Counted from the stretch's first letter, positions 6,460 through 15,109 are shown. The stretch is 26,575 bases of DNA from UBA2653 sp964572685 (GCA_964572685.1 CAZNFJ010000025.1:1-26575), one strand, 5' to 3'. Translations and numbers: made by a program. The notes: generated by a model from the letters alone, not told the origin.

Positions 6460-7162
6460 AATTTTTGAGGCATTCCTTGATGAAAGGAATGCTGATGGTT
6501 CTTCTTTGCGCTTTTAGAGAACTTTGATCTAAAATATCCAGAATTTGCATTTGCGTTGTTAAATGTCGTGCATAATGAGAAAGCAAATACTGAGCAACTG
6601 CTTCAGGAATATAAAAACCTTTTTTAACGGCATTTTGCATAATGATTTGCATCTTCATTTCATCAGATGGTTCTTTTAAATGCCAAGTCATGCCCCATTG
6701 TAATCGAGAAATTAAATCAGGCAGCTTGAGATTGAGTTGCGTAGGAGGTAGCTGACCTGAAATGATCAAAAGAGTATTTTTCTTATCACGAATGCGGTTG
6801 TATAAATGAAAAATAGCTTCTTCCCATTCGGGATGATTCTTTATCAAATGAATATCATCAAGACTCACAATATCTTGTTCTTCCAGATTATCCAAAGAAG
6901 ATGGCGGAATACTTTCTGTCAACGATAATGGCAAATAGATGCTCGATAGTTTTGCATCGTATTGGTGACAAATGGTTTGTAGTAAATGACTTTTCCCACT
7001 GCCCGCTTGTCCCCAAATATAAACAAATTTATCATCAGCATTTTCTAAAATATGCTCTAAATGAAATTTCAATAGAGCATTCTCCCCCCAAATAAATTCA
7101 TTCAGTTCTTTATGTTCAGGTAATAGAGAGGAAAATGATAATTGCTCAAATGCGCTTTTCAT
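6449..7162 (-). CDS. hda: DnaA regulatory inactivator Hda
   Basis: An AAA+ protein which, with the DNA sliding clamp, promotes hydrolysis of DnaA-bound ATP to limit re-initiation of replication. I place the start at the ATG at 7160-7162: it overlaps the upstream stop as ATGA and puts the clamp-binding motif (QLSFSSL, like QLSLPL) at residues 7-13, as in known Hda. An in-frame ATG at 7186 would add eight residues but has no ribosome site. Walker A is GQAGSGKS (about 51-58), Walker B VSLDDIH (about 99-105), and LPDLISRL carries the arginine-finger region. Length from this start is 237 residues, near E. coli Hda (about 233). Second gene of the pgsA-hda pair. Confidence 0.92.
   Translation of the reverse strand: MKSAFEQLSFSSLLPEHKELNEFIWGENALLKFHLEHILENADDKFVYIWGQAGSGKSHLLQTICHQYDAKLSSIYLPLSLTESIPPSSLDNLEEQDIVSLDDIHLIKNHPEWEEAIFHLYNRIRDKKNTLLIISGQLPPTQLNLKLPDLISRLQWGMTWHLKEPSDEMKMQIIMQNAVKKGFYIPEAVAQYLLSHYARHLTTQMQILDILDQSSLKAQRRTISIPFIKECLKNFTP
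6470..6492. repeat. Perfect 9-bp hairpin at the proQ/hda 3' overlap
   Basis: GCATTCCTT (6470-6478) and AAGGAATGC (6484-6492) pair perfectly around a 5-nt loop. The hairpin begins 10 nt after the proQ stop and lies within the last codons of hda on the other strand. No U-tract follows on either strand, so intrinsic termination is doubtful; it could protect the proQ mRNA 3' end. Confidence 0.6.
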
Positions 7163-7725
7163 TTTTTTTGTACTTCTTGATGCCATTTATACAGATATTG
7201 TATAAAACTAATGCTGGTTGTGATGCCGATAAGAATACTCATGATTTGAATAAAATAAACTGGAATGCATTGAAATGTTGCATTATACAAACACAAAATA
7301 ATGAGCAACATTTGAAAGACAGTATTGAATTTGCTCACCATGGTTGGATAAAGAGGTTGCTTTTTTTTAAGAATAAATAAAGAAATGAAGGCGCCGAATA
7401 ATATCGCCAAGTCTCTTAGTAGTACGAGACCGACTAACTCTAATGAAAGATGATGTTTGTAAGCTAGCAAAACAAAACAGGAGATAATTAGAATTTTATC
7501 GGCTAAAGGGTCGAGAATAAGTCCAAGACGACTTTGACAATTGAAAAAACGTGCAATCCAACCATCTACCCCATCAGAAAATGAAGCCAATAAAAAGATA
7601 GCAAATGCAATGGATAATTGATTGTGTAAAAAATAATAAACAAATGGACATACTAAGAATAGTCTTAGTAAAGAGATAATGTTAGGTAAATGTTTAATTG
7701 GCATAAGTAGGATTTCGGCAGTCAT
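7159..7725 (-). CDS. CDP-alcohol phosphatidyltransferase, PgsA-like
   Basis: A 188-residue integral membrane enzyme that joins a CDP-diacylglycerol phosphatidyl group to an alcohol. The complete family signature DGxxAR-x8-GxxxDxxxD is present: D54 G55, A58 R59, G68, D72, D76. The protein is hydrophobic, with about five membrane segments. It starts with HLPNIISLLRLFLV, the usual N-terminal helix of phosphatidylglycerophosphate synthases. Glycerol-3-phosphate as acceptor (PgsA) is most likely, and pgsA-type genes beside hda are known in gammaproteobacteria, but cardiolipin- or other head-group members of the family cannot be excluded. The ATG at 7725 has GGA upstream. It overlaps hda by 4 nt. 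Confidence 0.85.
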   Translation of the reverse strand: MTAEILLMPIKHLPNIISLLRLFLVCPFVYYFLHNQLSIAFAIFLLASFSDGVDGWIARFFNCQSRLGLILDPLADKILIISCFVLLAYKHHLSLELVGLVLLRDLAILFGAFISLFILKKKQPLYPTMVSKFNTVFQMLLIILCLYNATFQCIPVYFIQIMSILIGITTSISFIQYLYKWHQEVQKK

Positions 7726-7739
7726 GTCAATTCCATAAT

Positions 7740-7753
7740 TTGAACTAGTTTAA
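7740..7753. promoter_or_regulatory. Imperfect palindrome upstream of pgsA-like gene
   Basis: TTGAACTAGTTTAA (7740-7753) contains a perfect 8-bp core AACTAGTT flanked by TT and AA with one mismatched pair. It is in the 133-bp divergent gap between the pgsA-like gene and the giant ORF, 15 bp from the pgsA-like start. It is a candidate operator; no regulator is identified. Confidence 0.3.
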
Positions 7754-7858
7754 CCAATTACAAGCTGATTGTCACGTCTTGATTGAGCATATAAGGTTGA
7801 TTAAAACCGATGATGGTGGTATTTTAAACAATCTTGATTTTGTGTCGTTTGGATACAT

Positions 7859-10800
7859 ATGTTTTTTTTAAAATTACTTTTGGGCGCAAGTAAAGATAGT
7901 GAAATTTTTTCTAAAGGCGTCGAAATGTTTGTAAAGTTGGGTGGTCATTATTTGATTTTACCTTCCATGCTCAACCCAATCCAGCCTTTATTATTAAGAC
8001 AGTTTGATCAATCCTTTTTGGAGTCGTATGTTCCAGGTATTTCCAAACAGGAGTATTCTAAGCTTCTTCATGGGATTCGTTTTGCCTTAAAACACATGTT
8101 AGATGATCAGGCGTTCACTCCCGGTGATACCGGTCCTTTTTGGTGTATTGAGATTTTATCACTTCAAGAATTTTTAAATCGTGCAACGGGTCAAAGTGAA
8201 AATCTTGCGTATGTATCTCCCAATCGCACAAGAATTTCTCTTCCAAAAATAATATTTTCTTCAAAAAAAAGTGAGTATTTTCAAGACCTCAATCCAGCTC
8301 AACCTTTTAATTTAAATGATTCTGTTGTTTTGCAGCAACCCACGTGGGTGCTGCGATTGAAAAGGATTTGGAATATTTTATTTTTGGCAGAGGAATTATT
8401 TCAAGTTATTGAGATTCAGCCAAAAAAATTGTTTTCAACAGAACATTTGATGAAAATGAATGAGGCCTACCAACTTATTTTTGAATTGGAGATCGATTTA
8501 AAGGGCCTCATACAAAAAAACCATGAAAGACTTCAGTATATTTATCAACATTATGTACAATCTTTCGTAGATCAAGATAAAGAGCATCAAGGGTTTGTAA
8601 AAGATATGGGGTATTTTTTGGGGCTAATCATCTCTCAATTGGGCTCTGCCAAAGGTATTGTTGATTTTGGCTTACAAGCTCAACAATTATCCCCTCAAGT
8701 TTTTGCTTGGTTAAGTCATTTAATCAATCAGTTGGTTCAATACGTTTCGACCAAAAGCAAGATTCTTGTTGAATCACAACGACTTGAAAAATTAGAAGGA
8801 AATATCAAAAAAATTGAAAAAGAAATTAAAGATTTTGGAAGTAATCCAAAATTTTCTGAAGAGAATTTGCTGCAACTTTTTTTTGAGCTACTGCAATTTA
8901 TTCAACGACCCAGTCGAAATCGAGTTACAAAATTAATTCGTCACATGGTTATTGAACATGAAACCTTAGTTATTGAGATACTTCGATGGTTAAAGTATGA
9001 GGCCATTCCCTTTGGTTTAGGGCTTTTTGAAGATTTAGAGAATGAAATGATGCTAGAGCCAGGCTCTCTCCTCGGGCCATTAGAAGTTTTTTCCCAACAG
9101 ACTTATAGTGCATATATTGCGTATTTAGACTTTAAAACACATAGCGATTTAAAAAATTTATATTCTCAAAACTGGTTTATCATTCGAGAAGAAAATGCTT
9201 ACAAGAAATGGTCGAAATTAACTCAAAGCAAAGAAACCCTTAAAATTTATAGAAAGTATCTTGAGGATAATACCATACCACCTTTGCATCTTTTTAAATT
9301 ATTTTATGAAGATGCGTTGAGAGTCGATTGTCAGCAAGCGGAAAATTTAAGAAAACGATTTCAACCCCAAGTTTGGGAAGCATTGAAAACAGGGATTGTT
9401 CATCTTTTGAACTCTCGTTTAATACAAATTGAAGATCAATTGGATTCATTGAGCGAATATCTTGATAAACATCGATTTGTTAAATATTCGTCAGTTGCAT
9501 ATTTTGAACTCAGTTGTACTCATAAAATCACTTATCATGATTTAAGCGAAGTACAAAAAGCCTATTGCCAACGACTTCATGATCAATTTGAAAAAAATGC
9601 TCAGATTAAAGCCTATATTCAGGATATTAAAATTGAGGAATTGCAAACAAGATTAAGCCAACTTGATGCTAAATCTTTATGGATTGCGCCAACCCTGCTG
9701 GTGCTTTTCCAAAATGAGCATTATCTTGTATCTATTAGAGATGATGAGATTGCAAGTATTCAAATTAGAACAAATATCAATCTAGGTTGCCAGCCAGCTA
9801 AAAATCAACCTATTTTTTTATCTGGGTATATGATTGAAAAGCTTGGTTTATCTGCTGATGGTGATATTCAGTTGTATGAGGATATTCCTCGGTTCTCATT
9901 AGATATTGATGATTATTTAAAGCCCAAACAGCCCCCCATCGAACTGGCGGAATTAAGTGCCGATGAGTTATCGTTATATGTTCAAGGCATTCAGATTCAA
10001 TGTAAAAAAATTGAAAACAGTCTGGCAAGGATAAACTATTTACAAGCCTTACTGAGAGCACAGCACCCCCCTATGAAGTTGATTCATTCTCGATATTATG
10101 AATTAAGAGGACTATTTAAGTGCTTATTGAATGATGATTTTAGAATTTTTGAACAAAGATTTTTAGCGCGCTCTTATCTTCCGGATGAGTTTGAACAACG
10201 CTGCGAAGATATAAAAAGCCGGTTGTCGGATCGCTTAATGTCATGTAAAAATATTTTGCATGATGTTCTGTTTCGTTACGAAATTCAGTTGGTAGATGAA
10301 AAAACGCAGAGAATTCTTCCCGCTCCTGAACGGGCAGGTTATCTAATGCACACTCAAAAATACTCTGTTTCGTTAGAGTATTTATTACAGCGGTTTCATG
10401 CATTTTTTTATTCATATGCATCTCCTTCTTTAATCTCAGAATTAGCACAACTTACATCAGAACGGGATTTTGATATTAAACAGCGTCTTGAATTATCCTA
10501 TGCCGCAAAAATCGTGACTTATATTCATAATCTATTATTTTATTTAAAATCTTTTTATATTTCGATTGAAAAACTTAAAAAATATTCCAATTTAGACCTG
10601 GGTTCAAGTGCTGAATTGGGGCATCGAATCATGAGCATTGCGGATTATTTTACTTTTCAAAACTTTGCTTATTCGTATTATCCATTTGATGTTAAACAAC
10701 GAACAGAATGGTTTAACCAGTTTAACCAGTTTAACCCTTTTCAATCGTATGCTTTGATGCTTGAAAGATTTTCAAATGTTTATGGTTTAAATGATCAGTC

Positions 10801-13483
10801 TGAATATGACTTTTTGAACAGTTCTATTATCTTGCAACAAATTATTGTTCATTTATTTGATGACAAAGCGATTCGCGTATATTTATTGGAAGATAAAAAA
10901 GGAGTGGATGTTGATGATTTATCACATCGTCTTGTGCGTGACGAATTGCTGTTTGATTCTTTTGATAAAGTTAAAGCACATGATTTTTTTAGAGAGCACC
11001 GGCTTGATTTAATTAATCTTCGATTAAAATGTTTAAAGCAAGAAATGAAGTTAAAAGAACTTGCGACGGCAATTCAACAAGGAAATAAACCTAAAAATAA
11101 ATTGCAATATATCATCCATCATTCACGTATGAAGCAACTTCAAGTTGTATTAAATAAAAAGCAAAAAGAATTCAATCAATTACTTCACTTAAGAGATTGC
11201 TTGTTTTTTAAAATTCTAGAAAAAAATATTCAACATTTTTCTCATGAATTAAATCCTTTGGAACACATTTTATCGAATCATTTTTTTGGGAAAGAGCTTC
11301 ATCATCAACAAAAAAAACGTGTAAAGGAAATAAATACTAAGAAGAAATTATGTGTCAATAATCAAAAACAAATTGCTCAAATTGCTTTAGATATTTCAAG
11401 AGCAAGTAAAGAATGGAAGATAAGCGTTGATTTATTTGAAGACCTTAAAAATCATTATGAAGAATTTTCTTCTGATGATAAATGGTGGTTTGATTTGAAT
11501 AGAAAAATAATGGAACAATCTGTTTTTCAAACTCAACCTAGGCTTGAAGAAAATGAAAAATTATCATTAGAGATGCTATTTTCTAACAAAGCTCATCCTG
11601 ATTTGAGAATGAAAACATTATTACAACGATTACTGATATCCAATCAAAAAGAATACTTGTTTTCACAGTCGGTTTTGACAGCTAAAGATCGTTTAATTAG
11701 AAAAATTCTTCATGCTTATTATACCTCTCATGAAATAAGTTTTAATTTTTATGAAGAAGAGTTATTGACACAATATCGTGATAGTAATGTATTTCAATTA
11801 TTATTGGAGTATCGCCAAGAACGGTATTACTTAAGAAATCATGAATTAAGCTTTGAAGAGCAATGGGTATGGGAGCTTCAATATAATCCTCATCCACTTC
11901 TTGCTCCTTTTTTAAAACCATTGAAGCAATGGACAATTGAAGCGGTTTATCATCTTTGGCCTATTCAAAGTATGATGATGCGTTCGGATGTGTATTCAAC
12001 TTTTCAAAAGTATATTATTTCTAAATCGGATATTGCTCGACAGGATTTGCAAGAAAATTGCAAGAAATATATTCAAGAGCGATTAAAATTATTTGAATTG
12101 TTGAGTTTTAGATTGATGTATTTGAAAGAAGCTCATCAGGACAGTCGAGACATGATGCGTCAATATGCTTACATTGACCAAAAAAAATTCTTATATCAGC
12201 TGCATTATCTCACTTTTTCACCAAAATATTTTGACTTTCTTCGAAATGGATTGCGAACTTTTAGAGAAAAAAGTGCTAAAAATATCGCGCAGATTTCATC
12301 TGAACTCATTAGTCCTGTTATGATACAATTAGATAGATTTGAAATGTTGTTGAAATTACGACCCGGTTTAGTTTCTCGTGTTATTGAACAGTATTTAAAA
12401 ATATTTTTCCTATCTTATGCACAACAAATATCAGCAAGTCCTTTGTATGTGCCCATGATGATTCAAAGACGAGATCTAGTATTGAATAATAGGATTGCAT
12501 GTATTCAATCCAATCTTTTAGATCAGGGAGCATCTGCAACGCAACAAGCAGTTCTCGCTTACTTGATGATTCAAAATAAATCGTTGGAGCATCAACAATT
12601 TATTTTTAATAGTTTCATGGAATATACAAAGCTTTATACCAATGTCTTACAGAGTAAATATGGCTTATTATCTCATGTACGTTTTAAAGAAAAATTATAT
12701 CAATTTTTAAATTTTTATATGCTTGCTCAAATTCAAAAGCCTACACAAGTAGGGTATATCAAAGATGATTTATTTCAACAATTGCGCCCACATATAGAAG
12801 CAAATACGCAAGATGGATTTTTTGAGGCTTATTGCTTTAAGACATTTGAAAATTATTTGAAACCCAATTTACATCAATTGGAAAAATTGAATCGATTGGC
12901 TTTTGTTTTGGAGAGTTTTGAGACGAATTTATCAAAAAATCAAGAAAATCTTATCGCTCTAGATAAAGCATTCCAGAGCAAATCTAAAAATGGATTAGCT
13001 TGGTTATATAAAGGTTTGATTTTTATGCCTTATTATTATTGGATGACTTTGTGTTATTATCGGTTCCATCATTTAAACCAGATTGAAGAAAAACAAAAGC
13101 AAATTGCAACTCTAAAAACGATTATTTATGATCCTCGTGTTCATGAAGTTTGTCAAATTATTGAAAATTTTGAAGATTTTTTTGAGCAGGAACATGTGCA
13201 GAAAAGCTTGCAAAAACGAGCAGTACCGGCTTGGCATCTATTCTATCTATTAATCGAAGTTGCAAGGTATTTCATGGATTGTCTTCTGGTCTTATGCCGT
13301 TTGTTTTTACCACAAAGTCATTCCTGGCATTTAACGCAAGAGGAGTCTCATGTTGATAAAATTAAACATATTTTGGAAATCAATCAACAAGATATTAAAT
13401 TTGATTATCAAGGCTCGATTGGTATGCTTTTTAAACCCAAAACCGAATTAAATGCTGCCGAATGTCACCTTTTAAGGAGGTAG
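7859..13483 (+). CDS. Giant 1874-residue protein of unknown function
   Basis: One uninterrupted frame of 5.6 kb. I do not recognise any domain. No Sec signal peptide is evident, although the first 8 residues are hydrophobic. The body is rich in Leu, Lys, Gln, Phe and Tyr and looks almost wholly alpha-helical. Likely coiled-coil stretches lie near residues 305-327 (LEKLEGNIKKIEKEIKDF), 1050-1115 and 1150-1190. Two strongly hydrophobic segments lie near the end, about 1712-1734 (GLIFMPYYYWMTLCYY) and 1791-1818 (WHLFYLLIEVARYF and onward), which could anchor the C-terminus in a membrane. The ATG at 7859 has a GGA site 5 nt upstream; an internal ATG near 7925 with AAAGG is an alternative. The stop is one base before a lipoprotein gene, so the two are surely co-transcribed. 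A membrane-associated structural protein or an effector is possible; neither is shown. Confidence 0.8.
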   Translation: MFFLKLLLGASKDSEIFSKGVEMFVKLGGHYLILPSMLNPIQPLLLRQFDQSFLESYVPGISKQEYSKLLHGIRFALKHMLDDQAFTPGDTGPFWCIEILSLQEFLNRATGQSENLAYVSPNRTRISLPKIIFSSKKSEYFQDLNPAQPFNLNDSVVLQQPTWVLRLKRIWNILFLAEELFQVIEIQPKKLFSTEHLMKMNEAYQLIFELEIDLKGLIQKNHERLQYIYQHYVQSFVDQDKEHQGFVKDMGYFLGLIISQLGSAKGIVDFGLQAQQLSPQVFAWLSHLINQLVQYVSTKSKILVESQRLEKLEGNIKKIEKEIKDFGSNPKFSEENLLQLFFELLQFIQRPSRNRVTKLIRHMVIEHETLVIEILRWLKYEAIPFGLGLFEDLENEMMLEPGSLLGPLEVFSQQTYSAYIAYLDFKTHSDLKNLYSQNWFIIREENAYKKWSKLTQSKETLKIYRKYLEDNTIPPLHLFKLFYEDALRVDCQQAENLRKRFQPQVWEALKTGIVHLLNSRLIQIEDQLDSLSEYLDKHRFVKYSSVAYFELSCTHKITYHDLSEVQKAYCQRLHDQFEKNAQIKAYIQDIKIEELQTRLSQLDAKSLWIAPTLLVLFQNEHYLVSIRDDEIASIQIRTNINLGCQPAKNQPIFLSGYMIEKLGLSADGDIQLYEDIPRFSLDIDDYLKPKQPPIELAELSADELSLYVQGIQIQCKKIENSLARINYLQALLRAQHPPMKLIHSRYYELRGLFKCLLNDDFRIFEQRFLARSYLPDEFEQRCEDIKSRLSDRLMSCKNILHDVLFRYEIQLVDEKTQRILPAPERAGYLMHTQKYSVSLEYLLQRFHAFFYSYASPSLISELAQLTSERDFDIKQRLELSYAAKIVTYIHNLLFYLKSFYISIEKLKKYSNLDLGSSAELGHRIMSIADYFTFQNFAYSYYPFDVKQRTEWFNQFNQFNPFQSYALMLERFSNVYGLNDQSEYDFLNSSIILQQIIVHLFDDKAIRVYLLEDKKGVDVDDLSHRLVRDELLFDSFDKVKAHDFFREHRLDLINLRLKCLKQEMKLKELATAIQQGNKPKNKLQYIIHHSRMKQLQVVLNKKQKEFNQLLHLRDCLFFKILEKNIQHFSHELNPLEHILSNHFFGKELHHQQKKRVKEINTKKKLCVNNQKQIAQIALDISRASKEWKISVDLFEDLKNHYEEFSSDDKWWFDLNRKIMEQSVFQTQPRLEENEKLSLEMLFSNKAHPDLRMKTLLQRLLISNQKEYLFSQSVLTAKDRLIRKILHAYYTSHEISFNFYEEELLTQYRDSNVFQLLLEYRQERYYLRNHELSFEEQWVWELQYNPHPLLAPFLKPLKQWTIEAVYHLWPIQSMMMRSDVYSTFQKYIISKSDIARQDLQENCKKYIQERLKLFELLSFRLMYLKEAHQDSRDMMRQYAYIDQKKFLYQLHYLTFSPKYFDFLRNGLRTFREKSAKNIAQISSELISPVMIQLDRFEMLLKLRPGLVSRVIEQYLKIFFLSYAQQISASPLYVPMMIQRRDLVLNNRIACIQSNLLDQGASATQQAVLAYLMIQNKSLEHQQFIFNSFMEYTKLYTNVLQSKYGLLSHVRFKEKLYQFLNFYMLAQIQKPTQVGYIKDDLFQQLRPHIEANTQDGFFEAYCFKTFENYLKPNLHQLEKLNRLAFVLESFETNLSKNQENLIALDKAFQSKSKNGLAWLYKGLIFMPYYYWMTLCYYRFHHLNQIEEKQKQIATLKTIIYDPRVHEVCQIIENFEDFFEQEHVQKSLQKRAVPAWHLFYLLIEVARYFMDCLLVLCRLFLPQSHSWHLTQEESHVDKIKHILEINQQDIKFDYQGSIGMLFKPKTELNAAECHLLRR
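10712..10736 (+). repeat. Short tandem repeat encoding Phe-Asn-Gln units
   Basis: TTTAACCAG occurs twice in tandem (10712-10720, 10721-10729), followed by a partial TTTAACC. It encodes FNQFNQFNP inside the giant protein. The 9-bp unit keeps the frame, so copy number could vary by slippage without breaking the gene. Confidence 0.75.
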
Positions 13484-13484
13484 G

Positions 13485-14216
13485 ATGAATTTTAGATTAA
13501 AAATCCTTGTATTGTTGCTCATGAATGCTTTATTGAGTGCTTGTGTTTTTTTCACCAAGCATTGTGATTATAAAAATATTTACTTAGGCGATCGCTTGGT
13601 TAAAATAGTAAGGGAAGATTATGGTCCGGGAAAGGTGTTTGTACATTTACATGCAAACGAGTCCACTGCGCTTAAAGCTGCTCGAAGAGTAGCTAGATCC
13701 CAAGGAGGACAAGTCATTACTTTAGTCCATGCCTCCACTCGTGATATTGAATTTCATTATCATGGTCGTTTTTATGCTTTTGATCCTAATCGTATTTATA
13801 CACGCCAAGGCATTATTGAAACATTAAAAAAACATCATTGTTATCGAAAAGAAGTCATTCCTATGATTGAACGTTTTGCGAGACAAGTTCTGTTAACTAT
13901 TCCTTCAGGGAAGATTGTTGCGGTGCATAATAATCAAGATTACTCATTATTAGACTATTTGCCAGCACATTCGCTTTCTCATGATGCTCATGCTTTGTAT
14001 TATTCTAAAAATATTTCTTATCGAAATTTTTATTTGGTTACTCAAACCAAAGATTTTAAACGTTATCGATCCATGGGCTTTAATGTTATTCAACAAGCTT
14101 TTCATGCTAAAGATGATGGTTCTTTATCGATTGCTATGAAGCATCGAAATTATGTGAATGTTGAGGCAGGTTATCATGAATTACGCCCTCAAATGCAAAT
14201 GCTCAAACTTGCTTAG
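13485..14216 (+). CDS. Lipoprotein with M14/aspartoacylase-like zinc hydrolase motifs
   Basis: A 243-residue predicted lipoprotein: basic start, hydrophobic core and lipobox LSAC with Cys20. The mature part carries, in order, VHLHANE with H56-x-x-E59, FDPNR at 99-103, AVHNN with H148, and NVEAG with E227. Aspartoacylase/succinylglutamate desuccinylase and M14 carboxypeptidases use HxxE plus a later His to bind zinc, a DxNR segment to bind substrate, and a C-terminal Glu as catalyst, in the same order. I therefore infer a zinc-dependent amide or peptide hydrolase at the periplasmic face of an envelope membrane; the substrate is unknown. AAGGAGG lies 4 nt before the ATG, overlapping the end of the giant ORF, so translation is probably coupled. 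Confidence 0.7.
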   Translation: MNFRLKILVLLLMNALLSACVFFTKHCDYKNIYLGDRLVKIVREDYGPGKVFVHLHANESTALKAARRVARSQGGQVITLVHASTRDIEFHYHGRFYAFDPNRIYTRQGIIETLKKHHCYRKEVIPMIERFARQVLLTIPSGKIVAVHNNQDYSLLDYLPAHSLSHDAHALYYSKNISYRNFYLVTQTKDFKRYRSMGFNVIQQAFHAKDDGSLSIAMKHRNYVNVEAGYHELRPQMQMLKLA

Positions 14217-14237
14217 CGCAATATTTTATTTTTTAGC

Positions 14238-14251
14238 TATACTTCAAGTAT
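14238..14251 (+). promoter_or_regulatory. -10 box overlapped by a perfect palindrome
   Basis: TATACT (14238-14243) is a plausible -10 for the Tyr/Gly-rich lipoprotein gene, about 30 nt upstream of its ATG. The perfect palindrome ATACTTCAAGTAT (14239-14251) covers it, a position where a dimeric repressor would block polymerase. The -35 is weak. Confidence 0.4.
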
Positions 14252-14272
14252 CAAATTAACCAAGAGTCAATC

Positions 14273-14527
14273 ATGAAAGCGCAATATCGTGCTATGGCTG
14301 TTCTTGCAGTGTTCCTAATCAATTTTAGTGGATGCATGTTAGATAAAGAGGTCCATGATCAAATTGAGTTTCAGCCCAATTCTAAGGAATATAGCCCAGG
14401 ATTTACGGGCTATTCAACGGGATATGGTGGGTATGGTGGATATATGAATGGTTATGGTCCCTCATTTTGGAATCCACGGTATTATTATTACTCTGGATAT
14501 AATGAGGGATATGGTCCAGGAAATTAG
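14273..14527 (+). CDS. Small Tyr/Gly-rich lipoprotein
   Basis: An 84-residue predicted lipoprotein with signal peptide residues 1-20 and lipobox FSGC (Cys21). After a short acidic linker, residues from about 43 on are repetitive and rich in Gly and Tyr: GYSTGYGGYGGYMNGYG, then RYYYYSGYNEGYGPGN. The absence of charged core residues suggests a flexible, sticky segment at the outer membrane surface or periplasm rather than an enzyme. AAGAG (14262-14266) precedes the ATG. The stop overlaps the convergent EF-P stop by 4 nt (14524-14527). Function is unknown. It is the same strand as the giant-protein/lipoprotein pair but has its own candidate promoter. Confidence 0.75.
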   Translation: MKAQYRAMAVLAVFLINFSGCMLDKEVHDQIEFQPNSKEYSPGFTGYSTGYGGYGGYMNGYGPSFWNPRYYYYSGYNEGYGPGN

Positions 14528-15093
14528 TCTTTTGCGCGAGAAACGTATTCGCCATTACGGGTGTCAACTTTAACGAGTTCACCGGTTTGCACAAATAAAG
14601 GAACGCGAACAACGGCTCCGGTTTCTAGTGTTGCTGGTTTTCCACCGCCACCAGATGTGTCTCCTCGAAGTCCTGGATCGGTTTCAGTAATTTTTAAAAC
14701 GACAAAGTTAGGTGGCGCGACATCCAAAGGTTGATTGTTATAAAGTGTTACCACACACAAATCCTGTTCTTTGATCCAAATTTTGGCACTTTCTAAAGCA
14801 CTCGCATCGGCTGCATATTGTTCAAAAGTTTCGGGAACCATAAAATGCCAAAGTTCGCCATCGAAATACAAATAAGTCATTTCAACATCAACTACGTCAG
14901 CAGTTGGAAAACTATCGCCAGATTTGACGGTACGTTCAATCACTCGACCGGTTTTTAAATTACGAACTTTAATACGAGTAAAAGCTTGACCTTTACCAGG
15001 TTTGACAAACTCACACTCCAAAACATTACACGGATCTTGATCGACCATGATTTTTTGACCTTTTTTTAGGTCATTGCTACCGATATCAGCCAT
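14524..15093 (-). CDS. efp: Elongation factor P
   Basis: Binds between the P and E sites of ribosomes stalled at polyproline and speeds peptide bond formation. From the ATG at 15091-15093 it is 189 residues (E. coli 188). That ATG is preceded by GGAG at 6 nt; a TTG four codons upstream overlaps this site and is rejected. The modification loop is FVKPGKGQA with Lys34, the residue that EpmA and EpmB beta-lysylate in E. coli. TYLYFDGELWHFM, PPNFVVL and TDPGLRGDTSGGGGKPA are diagnostic of the family. The divergent neighbour encodes EpmB, matching this Lys-type EF-P. Confidence 0.97.
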   Translation of the reverse strand: MADIGSNDLKKGQKIMVDQDPCNVLECEFVKPGKGQAFTRIKVRNLKTGRVIERTVKSGDSFPTADVVDVEMTYLYFDGELWHFMVPETFEQYAADASALESAKIWIKEQDLCVVTLYNNQPLDVAPPNFVVLKITETDPGLRGDTSGGGGKPATLETGAVVRVPLFVQTGELVKVDTRNGEYVSRAKD

Positions 15094-15109
15094 TTTTAAC
15101 TCCAAATAT

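Noticed and set aside
7163..7186. Upstream ATG as the hda start
   Set aside because: It lies inside the pgsA-like coding sequence without a ribosome site; the ATGA overlap at 7159-7162 fits the clamp-binding motif position.
10140..10448. 102-codon minus-strand frame inside the giant ORF
   Set aside because: The plus-strand 1874-codon frame is continuous through it, and the product shows no domain or ribosome site; treated as chance in low-GC sequence. The same applies to 9810-10061 and 11742-11936.
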